Shown here one piece after another: positions 38,545 to 50,004 of a stretch of 64,000 nt of DNA (positions are counted from its first letter, which is position 1; the number at the start of each line of letters is the position of its first letter). This DNA is from Piromyces finnis (Eukaryota; Neocallimastigomycota; Neocallimastigomycetes; Neocallimastigales; Neocallimastigaceae), in NCBI GenBank assembly GCA_002104945.1, contig MCFH01000039.1, positions 62,001 to 126,000 of the forward strand. Direction: 5' to 3'. The notes under the pieces are model-generated. The model worked only from the letters and a program-made list of their open reading frames with translations, made no database searches and was not told where the DNA came from. A program made the position numbers and the translations under genes.

Positions 38545-39905
38545 ATGGAAATTCAAGGTGAAGACGATTATTTTGTTAAAAATACTCCACCAAAAAATAT
38601 CGAGGAAGTAGAAAAAAAAACTAAAGAATTTTTAAATTTCCAAATTGAAAAGGATAGACGTGTTGTTCTTGTTACTGTATGTTATTCATTAACAAATAAA
38701 AATGACTTGAAATTAAAACATATAAAATTTTTAAATAAAACCAAAAAAAATTAAATATATTTTATTCATTGTTTATTATTTCTAATAGTCTGGTGGAACA
38801 ACAGTACCACTTGAAAACCAAACTGTCAGATTTGTTGATAATTTTAGTGCAGGAACTAGAGGTTCTGCTTCAGTTGAATATCCTTTTTATATTAAAAATG
38901 AAATTTTAAAAATGTTCATTTTTCAATTCATTTGAGTATTTTAATATTTCAAAGAATAAAAAATATTATTTCTTAATTTATTTTATTTTATTTTTTTTTT
39001 TTAAAATTCTTTCTTTTTTCTTTCTAAATATATATATTATATATATATTATATATACATAACACAACATATACATATTTTATTCAATATAATAAACATAT
39101 TTCATAGAACAAGGATATGCAGTTATATTTTTATATAGACAACATAGTTTAAGACCATATAGTAGACATTATTCCCACTCTAAAAATTGTTTCTTAGATA
39201 TGCTCGACATTGACAATGACAATATTATTGGTACCAATTATACTTTATTAAAATTTTTATTTAAATTAAATTGACAATAATATAAAAAATAAAAAAAAAA
39301 AAAACAATAAATTAATTCTTTTTTTTTTTTACTGCTTTATATGTTATATCTTTAATATTTAGTTAATAATAAATATAATAGTTTTATGAAGATAATTTTA
39401 GAAAAATATAAAAAGGTATATTTTAAAATGCATTTCTAAAAATTCGAAATGCATTAAAATCTAATTTGAAATCTAAAAATTAATATTATTTTTTAACAAA
39501 AACAAAAACAAAAAAAAAAAAAAAAAAAAAAAAAGTTTTATCCTTATTTAAAATTATATTATTATTATTTTTTTTGAAAAACAATAATATAATGATAATA
39601 ATAAAAGGCAAAAGCTGAAAATCTTTTACTTGAAATTGATTTCTTTACTGTTAAAGATTATTTCTTCTATTTAAATAAAATCACTAAAATTCTTTCTACC
39701 ATAGAAGAAAAGGCAATGTATTATTTAGCAGCTGCTGTCAGTGACTTTTTCATTCCACCAGAAAGAATGGTATTGTATTTTTTTTTTTTTTATTTTTAAG
39801 AAATATTTTAATTTATAATTAGTTCATTACATAAATAATATAGTTCTAAAATTTAAAAAATAATACCTAATCATTAACAAATACTATTCGTATTATTATT
39901 ATTAT

Positions 39906-39936
<31 letters not shown>

Positions 39937-40417
39937 TTGGTTTAAAATATAATAATTTATAGGTTGAACACAAGATTCAATCAAGAGCTGGTGGTCTTAA
40001 CCTTTCATTAGATCAAGTACCAAAGTTCTTAAAACCATTGGTTAGTGAATGGGCCCCAAAAGGTTTAATTGTTTCATTCAAGGTAACTCTATTTACTATA
40101 TATAATTATTATGAAATAAAAGAAAAATAATAATTTTTATTTACTTTACCTATACTTGTTTTTATATATAGTTAGAAACTGATCCTGATTTATTAATATC
40201 CAAGGCTAGACAAGCTCTTGATAGATATGGCCATCAAATTGTTATTGGAAATATGTTATTAACAAGAAAAAGAGTTGTTCATTTCATTACCAAAGATGCC
40301 GAAAGAAAAATTGAAATGAGTGATGAAGAATTAAAGAATGGAATGGAAATTGAAACAAAAATCATATCCGAATTAAAAATTAAACATGATAACTGGATTG
40401 AACAATCAAAGAATTAA
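38545..40417 (+). CDS. Phosphopantothenate-cysteine ligase (CoA synthesis)
   Basis: Seven exons (38545-38676, 38789-38877, 39097-39230, 39363-39415, 39608-39769, 39963-40082, 40172-40417) join in phase to give 311 residues, the same length as human PPCS. Landmarks are [24 protein letters not shown] followed by [40 protein letters not shown] and the C-terminal GNMLLTRK. The enzyme joins cysteine to 4'-phosphopantothenate using a nucleotide triphosphate, the second step from pantothenate to coenzyme A, and is the Cab2/PPCS type rather than fused bacterial CoaBC. Intron 2 (38878-39096) appears to be AT-AC U12-type. A GT-AG alternative (donor at 38860, acceptor ending at 39106) is also in frame but deletes the conserved [10 protein letters not shown] segment. 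Function call is strong. Confidence 0.92.
38878..39096 (+). other. Putative U12-type AT-AC intron
   Basis: The intron begins ATATCCTTTT, the exact minor-spliceosome 5' splice-site consensus, and ends AAAC. Splicing there restores SVEYFIEQGY, the helix conserved in PPCS proteins. The branch site is not convincing: TTTATTCAAT about 20 bases from the end is only a partial match to TTCCTTAAC. Confidence 0.7.
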
Positions 40418-41944
40418 AATATTTAGTTTTTAAGAATTTAAAATAATAACAAGAATAACTATTTTATTCTCATAATAATAGTAATAATAATAAGAAGAAA
40501 TAAATAATTATTATGAATAATTAATATATATATAAATTATCTAAACTATATAGTAACAAATAAACAAATAAATTATATAGTATAAAAAATATACAATTTA
40601 AAATTCATATAATAATAATAATAATAAAAGAATTTATTAAAAAGCATATTATTAATAATACCAACTATCTTAATAAATGTAGTGTTATTGTTGAAATAAT
40701 TGAAAAGGATTTATGTTTTAATAAAAGTTTTTATACCCATATTATTTTAATAGTAATGTAAATTGTGTTTTTTTTTTTTTTTTTAATATTTTTTCTTAGA
40801 TAAATAGTAAATTCTTAAGGCAAAAATTAAAAATTAATATTATATTTGAATTTCTCTAACATTTAGATATTAAAAAATTTTAAATATTATAATTTTTTTT
40901 TTGTTCCTTTGGTTAGTTTCATTGAGGTGTCTTTTATTTCATACTAACCATTTACAATTTGTGTATTTATTCAAAAACAACCTTTATGACTTATACTATT
41001 TCTAGTACTAAATAAATAGGTATTTGAAATATTTTATAGGATTTCTTATATATATGTATGTTTAAAAAAACGATTATTATTATATTACTCGTAGTTCAAG
41101 TAACATATAATTTTAAATTTTAATACTATTTTAATTTTTATAATTCCGCGTTTGTACATGGTATTTGGATATAATTATAATTCATTTAATATATTTTCTC
41201 CAACCTAAATAAAGAACTTTTTTTTTTTTAAATCTATGAATTATTTCAATATTTATTGTATAATTATTAATAATAAAATTACTTTTTTTAATCAAATTAA
41301 TTATTACATTATATAATAAGATTGGTTATTATTTCATATTTCATTATAAATAATTAATAAATAACGTTTTCTTTCTATTAAAATAGTATTATTTTAGATT
41401 AATTTTTGGTTATTTAGAATATTAAACTTTTTAACTTCACCACTAAACATTAATTCATTATATTCATTATCGTTAATAATGATAATAATGAATAGAATTT
41501 TATATTAAATACACTCATTATTAATTCTATTTATTTACCCAATAGAAACACCAGATATATTTACTTTTCAATAAAGTAAAAAAGAAGAAAAAAAAAGCTG
41601 GTAATCTTAATAAATAGAATTGGTATAATGAAAATAGTTGTGCTACATTTAAATATAAAAATAATTAATGATTAAAAAAAAAAAAAAAAAGGTATATATT
41701 TGAGAAAAAAGAATAGAAAAAAAATTATAAAAAGAAAAAAAGAAAAATATATAAATAAATATTTATAAATAATAAAACTTTATATATTTGTAGATAAATT
41801 GTATTATATTATTTTTTTTTTATCATTAATAATAATAATATATAATTATTTAAAATAATTATATATATAATTTAATCCTTCTTGTAATTTTATGTGTATA
41901 TAATTATAAAAAAATTTAAATTATAATAAATATCAGAAAAAAAA
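40418..41944. other. Intergenic spacer
   Basis: About 1.5 kb of AT-rich DNA lie between PPCS and the deacetylase gene. A slightly GC-richer patch at about 40905-41170 has no open frame of note. Nothing else was recognised. Confidence 0.6.
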
Positions 41945-44412
41945 ATGAATTATATTTATACAATTTTCTTCTTGTTCATTGCAAGTCTTTCGTTTGCTGA
42001 AGAACTTGGATTAAAGACATTAATTTTATCTACTAAAGATAGTACAGAAGTTGATGCTATTAAATTATCATTGAATTCGTATGGTATTAGGTATGATCAC
42101 ATTGAATTAAAATTAAAGGAGTTAACCGGTAACTTAACTCTTTATGATGAAAATAATAATCCAAAGTATAATATGATCGTTTTGAGTTCCGGTAAATTAA
42201 CTTTACTGGATGAATCTTTCAATTGGGTTAGTGTTTTAAATGACGAACAATGGGCATACTTGGATCAATATGAAAGAGACAATAGTATTCGTAGAATCAC
42301 TTTATCAGATTCACCAGATCCAGTTTTAGGTATTTCTATTTATGATCAAAATCGTTGGGGTACCGATAAAACACAATCTATGATAAAGGCTGATAATAGT
42401 ATTGCTGATGAAATGTTTACTAATGCTGGTATTAAATATGATGCTGCTTTAGATACTTTAGGGTAAATATGTTCATACTCATTAATAATATTGAAAAGAG
42501 GACATTTTAATAAATATATAATATTAAACATTTTGATACTATTTATATATATATTAAATATTAAATATACTAATTTTTTTTATTAATATTGTTTTATATT
42601 TTTCTATATAATAATTAATATAAATTTAATTCAAAAAAAAAAAAAGATTATATCACACACCAATATCAATTATTAATGCTACAGTTGAAACTAAGCCTAT
42701 CCTTTACTTCCAAAAAGATGATATCTATACTGAAGATACAATTGCCGCTTTATACATGAAATTACCAGATGGTAGAGAAAGATTATCTTTCTATTTTGGT
42801 TTTGGTGATTGGTCATTAAACAGTATTATATTAAATCACATATGGATTAATTGGGGTACTCGTGGTATTTATAATGGTTTCAGACGTGTTTATTTCACTG
42901 CTCATATAGATGATGTCTTTTTAGCTACCGAATTAGTAGATCCAAAAAATAATTTAGTAGAAGGTGAAGAAGTATTTAGAACCACACCAGAAGATTTTGA
43001 AAATATTAAAAAATATCAAAAAGAAATTGTTCAAAAAATGAACCCTGGTTCAGTTTTCCAAGTAGAATTAGCATTTAATGGTAATGGTATTTTAATTGAG
43101 GCTGACTACGATCAATCTTTACAAGTCTTCGGAGAAAGATTAGTTGATTTAGAATTTAAGAAAGAACCAGGACAAGGTACTTACAACTGGCCAGTACAAA
43201 ATTATCAATTTAACTTTTCTGAAAGCTTTTTAAAACAAGATCCTCTTTATACCTATTTCCAAGATAAAAAAAATAGAGAACCATTTTATTGGAGTTCTCA
43301 TACTTTTACACATGAAAATTTAGATAATGCTTCACGTTCTGATGTTGATAATGAAATTAGAGTTAATCTTGATATTGCAAAGAGATTTGACCTGGTTCAT
43401 GAAGATGGTACTTGTGAAGATTGGTGGTCTGGTGGTTCAATTATCACTCCTCAAATTTCAGGTCTCCGTAATCGTGATGCTATTGAAATCTTTAATCAAT
43501 ATGGTATTCATAGTGGAACTGGTGATCTTTCTCGTCCAACCCTTTGTAATCTTGAAAATCCTTATCTTCCATATTATACTACAATGGAAGGTAGTAATTT
43601 TGATGGTTTCCCAGTTATTCCACGTTCTCCATCCGAAATTTATTTCCATTGTAGTACTTCAGAAGAAGATACTTGGATGTATAATCAAATTTATCATAAT
43701 GTCTTTGGTCAAGATTCAGATTGGAAAACTATTATTGAACGTGAAAGTACTCGTGTTTTAACTTTAATGATGAAATTACGTCATGAAGCTCATCAATTCC
43801 ACCAAGCTAACCTTCGTAATGCAGATTTAAAACAAAAGAGTCTTCTTCAACAATGGACAGATGCAATTGTTGAAAGATATAATTCTTATGTTAACTGGCC
43901 TATGATTTCATTAAAATTGGATGATTTAGCTAAAACATTTACTGACAGAAATGAAATTGAAAATTGTAATGCTTCTTATGCCTTAGTAAAATCAGGTCAT
44001 TCTGTTACAGGAATTAAGGTTAGTGCTAAAGGAAAATGTATTGTTCCAGTAACCGTTCCATTTGAAGTTGAACGTAACAGTAAATTTAGTTATGAACAAG
44101 TTGGTAATGATCCATTAACTATTTGGGTACCATTAGATAACAGTAATGAAATCATAAATTTCAAAAATGCTTACATTTGGGGTTCAGAAATTCAAGAAAC
44201 CACCACTATCACCACCACTACTACAACTGTTGAATCAACCACTATTATTGAATTAACCACCACCACCACGACAACTACTACCACAATACCTGTTGAATCA
44301 ACTACTACCACTACTACTACTTCTTCTACAGTTATTGAACCAACAACTACTATAGAACCAACAACTATAACTACTACTTCTTCTGCAGCTGTTGAACCAA
44401 CAACCACACCAT

Positions 44413-44446
<34 letters not shown>

Positions 44447-45191
44447 AACTACTACTTCTTCTGCAGCTGTTGAACCAACAACCATATCATCTACTACTAC
44501 TACTACAACTACTACTACAACTACTACTTCTTCTGCAGCTGTTGAACCAACAACCATATCATCTACTACTACTACTACAACTACTACTACAACTACTACT
44601 TCTTCTGCAGCTGTTGAACCAACAACCATATCATCTACTACTACTACTACAACTACTACTACAACTACTACTTCTTCTGCAGCTGTTGAACCAACAACCA
44701 CACCATCTACTACTACTACAACTACAAAGAAAACAACTACAACAAAAAAATCTACTACTATTACTACCAAAAAGAGCACTACTACAAAGAAAACAACTAC
44801 AACTAAAAAATCTACTACTACTACTACCAAAAAGAACACTACTACAAAGAAAACAACTACAACTAAAAAATCTACTACTACTACTACTACTACCAAAAAG
44901 AGCACTACTACAAAGAAAACAGCTACAACTAAAAAATCTACTACTACTACTACTACTACCAAAAAGAGCACTACTACAAAGAAAACAACTACAACTAAAA
45001 AATCTACAACCAAAACGAAGACCATCACATCTACTAAAACAGTAACTAAAACTAAAACTTCAACAAAGAAAACTACAACAAAGAAATCAACTACATCTAC
45101 TAAAAAAACCAACACATCAACTAAGAAAACCACCTCAGCAACTAAAACTCGTGTTGTTGAAAATGAAGCTGTAAATGTATGTAATATTTAA
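41945..45191 (+). CDS. Secreted Agd3-like polysaccharide deacetylase (CE18) with Thr/Lys-rich tail
   Basis: Two exons (41945-42462, 42647-45191) join in phase to give 1020 residues. A signal peptide ends near SFA (about residue 18). The region to about 200 resembles the N-terminal carbohydrate-binding part of Agd3 (CBM87). The catalytic domain shows HIDDVF (Asp about 261-262) and SHTFTHENL (His about 391 and 395), the acidic and metal-binding motifs of the CE18 family. Aspergillus Agd3 removes acetyl groups from galactosaminogalactan. From about residue 690 the tail is low-complexity: five 24-residue SSAAVEPTT-polyThr units, then TTKKTTTTKKS repeats, probably O-glycosylated or wall-associating. 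No GPI site is evident; the end is VVENEAVNVCNI. The lectin-GT34 gene lies 1.0 kb downstream. Family call is strong; the substrate is inferred. Confidence 0.88.
44381..44700 (+). repeat. 72-bp coding minisatellite in the deacetylase tail
   Basis: A 72-bp unit encoding SSAAVEPTT(I/T)SS plus about 12 Thr recurs about five times, with CTGCAG sites spaced 72 bp apart (44461, 44533 and on). The first and last units read TTTPS instead of TTISS. Confidence 0.93.
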
Positions 45192-46215
45192 ATATTATAT
45201 GTATATTAATATTATTACATATTTATCTATAAGTATGAATAAACTAACTTTTTTTTTTTTATTAATATTTCATATTACAATGGATTACAATATGTTATAA
45301 TAGGATTTCATTAATGATATTTTAAGTGTTATTAAAAATATATTGAAAATCTAATTTTAAAATGATCAATACAATTAAAAAAAAAATTATTCCTATTATT
45401 TATAGGATATATGATTTTATTATAATTTAAAAAGAATCCTTTACTGTGTGAATATTTATTAAACTCTCTAATTATTTATATATAATTTATAATGTAATTG
45501 TAAAAAAAGAACATTCAATGTTAAGATACCTTGAATGCTACCGAACAACTTTATCTATTTTAGTTATTTATATAAATATTAAATATATATAAATATAAAT
45601 ATATGTAAAAGATACTACATTATCATAATATTTAAAATATTAAATTATTAAAATCAATTTTTAGTGTTTTAGATCTTTCTATACATTGATAGAAATTCGA
45701 TACATTATGTATACATTACTTAAAATGTATTAAGTCTCCTATATATTTCTATTAATTAATATTTTATATATTGTTGAAAAAAAAAAGAATTTTCTATTAT
45801 TTATATTTATATATTATTAATTTAATCAATTTAATTAGTTAATTAAAAATTATATATTATAATAAATAATAAATTAATTTTAATTAAATTTTTTTTTTGG
45901 CATATAGTTCATAACCATAAAAAAAAAAGGCTTTTTTTCTCAAAAAAAAAAAAACAAACAAAAACAAACATTATTATATGAATTGTTGTTTATAAAAGAT
46001 TTAACTTTTAACAACAATATTGTTATAATATTATTTATAAAAAAAACAATAACAAGTAAAATAGTAATATTAGAAAAAAAAACTATTAATAATAGTAATA
46101 GCTATTAATAATAGTAATAATTAATCATTAAAATAAAAAAATAATAAATTAATAAAAATTCAAATCAAATCATTTTAATTATTATCAAACAATAACATAA
46201 ACAATAACATAAATA
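45192..46215. other. Spacer between deacetylase and transferase A
   Basis: About 1 kb of AT-rich DNA. Its left part (to about 45530) is nearly identical to 54042-54375, downstream of the decayed deacetylase copy in unit 3, showing that the duplication included 3' flank. From about 46028 it begins the block shared with unit 2. Confidence 0.75.
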
Positions 46216-48143
46216 ATGAGAGAACAAGAATATACATTAATTGGTAATCCAGCAATTTACCAAAAAAGAATTGCAAGAAAAAGTGTACTTATAAAAAAAA
46301 TTATAGGTATAATATGTTATACAACAATAGTTATTTTCCTTACTTACTATATTACAAGTCATCAATCGTCGTCAGATAATGACAATGCTGAAGTTGATAC
46401 AAATAGAACTTATATTCATATTCCAGAAGATTCAAAATTATTTGAGCTAACCGATTTCTATCCAGTTAACGGTAATAATACTAAAGGACCTATAACAATT
46501 AATAGAGAAAAAGATAATGGCAAAAAAGTAAATTTATATGAAAAAATGGTTAATGTCACTGATAATGAGTTAGAAAACTTTTATTATGATTACGAAACTT
46601 TTGATTCTCTTGAAGATAAATTAGCAATGAAAGATGAATATTTTTGTGAATCACAAGGTTATGAAAATGAATATGAAATTAAATGTCCACTTTATTATCA
46701 TATTGTCATTGATAAATCTTTTTATGGTCGTTATGCAAGAGATTTAAAACATTGTACCGAAGGTTATGACGGAGAAAAAAAATCAAAGTCTAATTTATTA
46801 AGATCTAAGAATATGATTACTAAATGTGGTAGAGATTACACTTCAAATATAAAGGAATCTTGTGAAGGACATGAAAACTGCAAGATTTTTCCAAGTTTAT
46901 CAGAATTCAGAGATAGTTGTACCGATATTTATAAATATGTTCATATCAAATATCACTGTGAAAAAGATAAGGTATTGAAGAAATAGTTTTTTTTTTTTAA
47001 AAAATTCGATAAATTGTTATATACATATATAGAGAGAACTAAATTTAACATTTGTTTATTATATTTATGTTTTTTTTTTAAAAAAAAAATTATAGAAAAT
47101 CAAAAAACCAAATTTTGCCATAGCTATGTATGCAGATAAAATTAAAGTAAATTCTGTTTATGAAAATGCCATTAGTGAATTTTATCAATATTCTGATATT
47201 CATAATTATAAATTTTTCTTAAATCGAGAAAAATATGACAATGAAAGAAATACATATTATATGAAAATTAATACATTAATAGAAGTTGTTATCCAAGGTT
47301 TAAAAACAAAAGCATATGATTGGGTGCTGTAAGTTGACTCTATTTTAATTACTTATTACTAATATTACTAATATGTGGATGAATTTCTATTTTCATTTAC
47401 ATAGATATAAATAAAAAAATTGTTTTTTTTTTTTTTTTTTTAATAATAGATACTAAAATGTAATATGTTTAATATATTTATATTTATTCATATTTAACAA
47501 ATAGTTGGGTTGATAGTGATGCTGTTTTAACCAATCCAAATATAAAATTAGAAGCCTTTGTACCCACAGATAGCGATATTCATATACTTTTTGGAATTGA
47601 TAGAAATGGATTTAACGCTGGTGTCATTTTAATGAGAGTTCATTCATGGACTCTTAATTTTTTAATGAGAGCAAAATCATTACAATATTTCAAAAAAGAA
47701 AAAAATCTATTTTTTGTAGATCAATCTGCAATAAATAATGTTTTAGTCGGAGATCATGAAGAACGTCACTATATGATTATCCCAAGAAATTGGATTAATA
47801 GATATGTGAATCCAAACGAAGCAATAATACCAAAAGCTTTCATTTATCATCTTGCTGGACGTAATGAAAAAGAAAAGGAAGCAAATGAACTCCGTGATAA
47901 AGTATATAATGTATTAAGTACGGATCCAAAATGGTTCAGAGAATTTACAAATAAAAAACTAAGAAAGGAAGTTTTACAGTATTATGAAAAAAATAAGGAT
48001 GTAAATAATAGAAAAAAATTGGAATTCCAAATATAGAGTTGATATACTTTTAATATTTTTTAAATTTTAAAAAAATATAAGGAAAAACAAAAGATTATTT
48101 TATTATTTTTTCTTTTTACATAGAAAAAAAAATATAAAAAATG
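46028..48143. repeat. Segmental duplication, copy A (partner 50005-52124)
   Basis: About 2.1 kb, including 5' flank, three exons, both introns and 3' flank of the lectin-GT34 gene, is nearly identical to 50005-52124 at a constant offset of 3980 bp across the gene. Seven base differences are visible within the coding exons, all in exon 1. Confidence 0.95.
46216..48036 (+). CDS. Type II membrane glycosyltransferase, SUEL-type lectin plus GT34, copy A
   Basis: Three exons (46216-46971, 47096-47328, 47505-48036) give 506 residues. A short basic cytosolic tail is followed by a transmembrane anchor (about 26-47) and an acidic stem with N-glycosylation sites. A Cys-rich domain at about 144-248 fits the SUEL/rhamnose-galactose lectin pattern: CPLYYHIVIDKSFYGR, then Cys at about 180, 204, 216, 222, 235 and 248, ending KYVHIKYHC. 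The catalytic region (about 255-500) matches GT34 (Gma12/Mnn10): DWVLWVDSDAVLTNPN with the DxD metal motif (about 333-335), and FNAGVILMR. GT34 enzymes add galactose or mannose to glycans in the Golgi. Lectin plus GT34 is an unusual combination. GT34 assignment is strong; the lectin call is from the cysteine pattern and flanking residues. Confidence 0.87.
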
Positions 48144-48587
48144 CAAATTAATTAATTAAAATTACGTTCTTTTTATATAAATATTGTTAAAAGAAAAATA
48201 TATACACCTATATTCATATTTTATACATAGAAATAAAAGAAAAATATCTATGGTTAATTTAGAACAAAAAATGTAGTTTTTAAATAATAAAAGTAAATAG
48301 TGTGAAAAAAAAAGTATTATTTTTTTTTTTCAAATATTCCAATCATATTAAGTATTAAAAATTTTAATTTAAAAATGTCACACATTGATTATTGTATAAA
48401 GTTTAGAATCAAGCCACTTTTTGTTTATAAGAAAGAAAAATAAATAATTTTAATATATTAATAAACTTTAAATATTATAAAACAAATATTATACACAATT
48501 TATTTTTAATTATTATGTTACACAAATTATTTTAATAAACTTTCTTTTAATAACTAATTTTTTGTAAGGATTGTATTTCATTCGTCA

Positions 48588-49372
48588 GGATTCTTCAACA
48601 ATGGACAGATGCAATTGTTGAAAGATATAATTCTTATGTTAACTGGCCTATGATTTCATTAAAATTGGATGATTTAGCTAAAACATTTACTGACAGAAAT
48701 GAAATTGAAAATTGTAATGCTTCTTATGCCTTAGTAAAATCAGATCATTCTGTTACAGGAATTAAGGTTAGTGCTAAAGGAAAATGTATTGTTCCAGTAA
48801 CCGTTCCATTTGAAGTTGAACGTAACAGTAAATTTAGTTATGAACAAGTTGGTAATGATCCATTAACTATTTGGGTACCATTAGATAACAGTAATGAAAT
48901 CATAAATTTCAAAAATGCTTACATTTGGGGTTCAGAAATTCAAGAAACCACCACTATCACCACCACTACCACAATGTTGAATTAATCACTACTATTGAAT
49001 TATTTACCACCACCACTACAACTGTTGAATTAATCACTACTATTGAATTAACCACCACCACCACCACTACAACTATTGAATCAACTACTACCACTATTAC
49101 TTCTTCTACAGTTATTGAACCAACAATTATTATAGAACCAAAACCATAACTACTACTTCTTCTGTAGCTGTTGAACCAACAACCACACCATCTACTACTA
49201 CTACTACTACTACTACAACTACTACTTCTTCTGCAGCAATTGAACCAACAATCAAATTATCTATTAATGCAACTAAAAAGTCAACTACTCTCACAAAATA
49301 AACAACCTCCACCACTATAATTTATATTACAGAAAATGATGTTGTAAATATATGTAATATATCTAAAAAATA
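48588..49372 (+). pseudogene. Decayed C-terminal fragment of the CE18 deacetylase (unit 2)
   Basis: From TTCTTCAACAATGGACAGAT onward the sequence follows 43845-44220 of the intact gene almost base for base (one Gly to Asp change is visible). It then enters a shortened Thr-rich tail. The N-terminal and catalytic parts are absent, there is no upstream start or signal peptide, and a frameshift and stop interrupt the tail near 48978. Short open frames remain but are relics. The copy starts abruptly within former exon 2, marking a duplication breakpoint. Confidence 0.9.
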
Positions 49373-49589
49373 AAAGTATTAATCTATAATAATAAACTCC
49401 CTTTTTTCTTTATTATTAATATTTCACATTACAATATAATTTTATTTATAAAATTTTAAGTGTTATTAAAAATGTTATAAATCTATTATTAAACTAATAT
49501 TATAACCATTCATTAAAATGTTTTAATCCACTTTCTATCTAAATATATATATTGTATTTAAAAATCTTTTAATCAATTATTCTTTTTAT

Positions 49590-49850
49590 ATAATTGGTGT
49601 ATAATATATGATATTATATTAATATAATATATTAATTTTAAATTTAAAAAAATTTAAATATAATTTAAATATATTTTTTTATTATTGGTGTATAATAAAT
49701 GATATTATATTAATATAATATATTAATTTTAAATTTAAAAAAATTTAAATATAATTTAAATATATTTTTTTATTATTGGTGTATAATAAATGATATTATA
49801 TTAATATAATATATTAATATTAAATTTAAATATATTAAGTTTAATTATAA
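49590..49850. repeat. 91-bp tandem repeat, about 2.7 copies
   Basis: A 91-bp unit starting near TTGGTGTATAATA recurs with GGTGT at 49596, 49687 and 49778; the third copy is truncated and diverged. It lies immediately upstream of the duplicated block of transferase B. Confidence 0.92.
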
Positions 49851-50004
49851 ATAAAATTCTAATATATTAAGTTTAATTTTTTTTTAAATAAAACATTAAA
49901 AAAAAACAAAAACTTTTCTTCTTTTTAAAAAAGAAAACAGAACATAAATGTAATATTAAAGCTTTATATTCAGCAATAAAAATAATAGTAATAGTAATTC
50001 TTAA

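Noticed and set aside
44192-45133. 313-residue minus-strand frame rich in Val
   Set aside because: Antisense shadow of the Thr-rich tail of the deacetylase; no domain or plausible start context.
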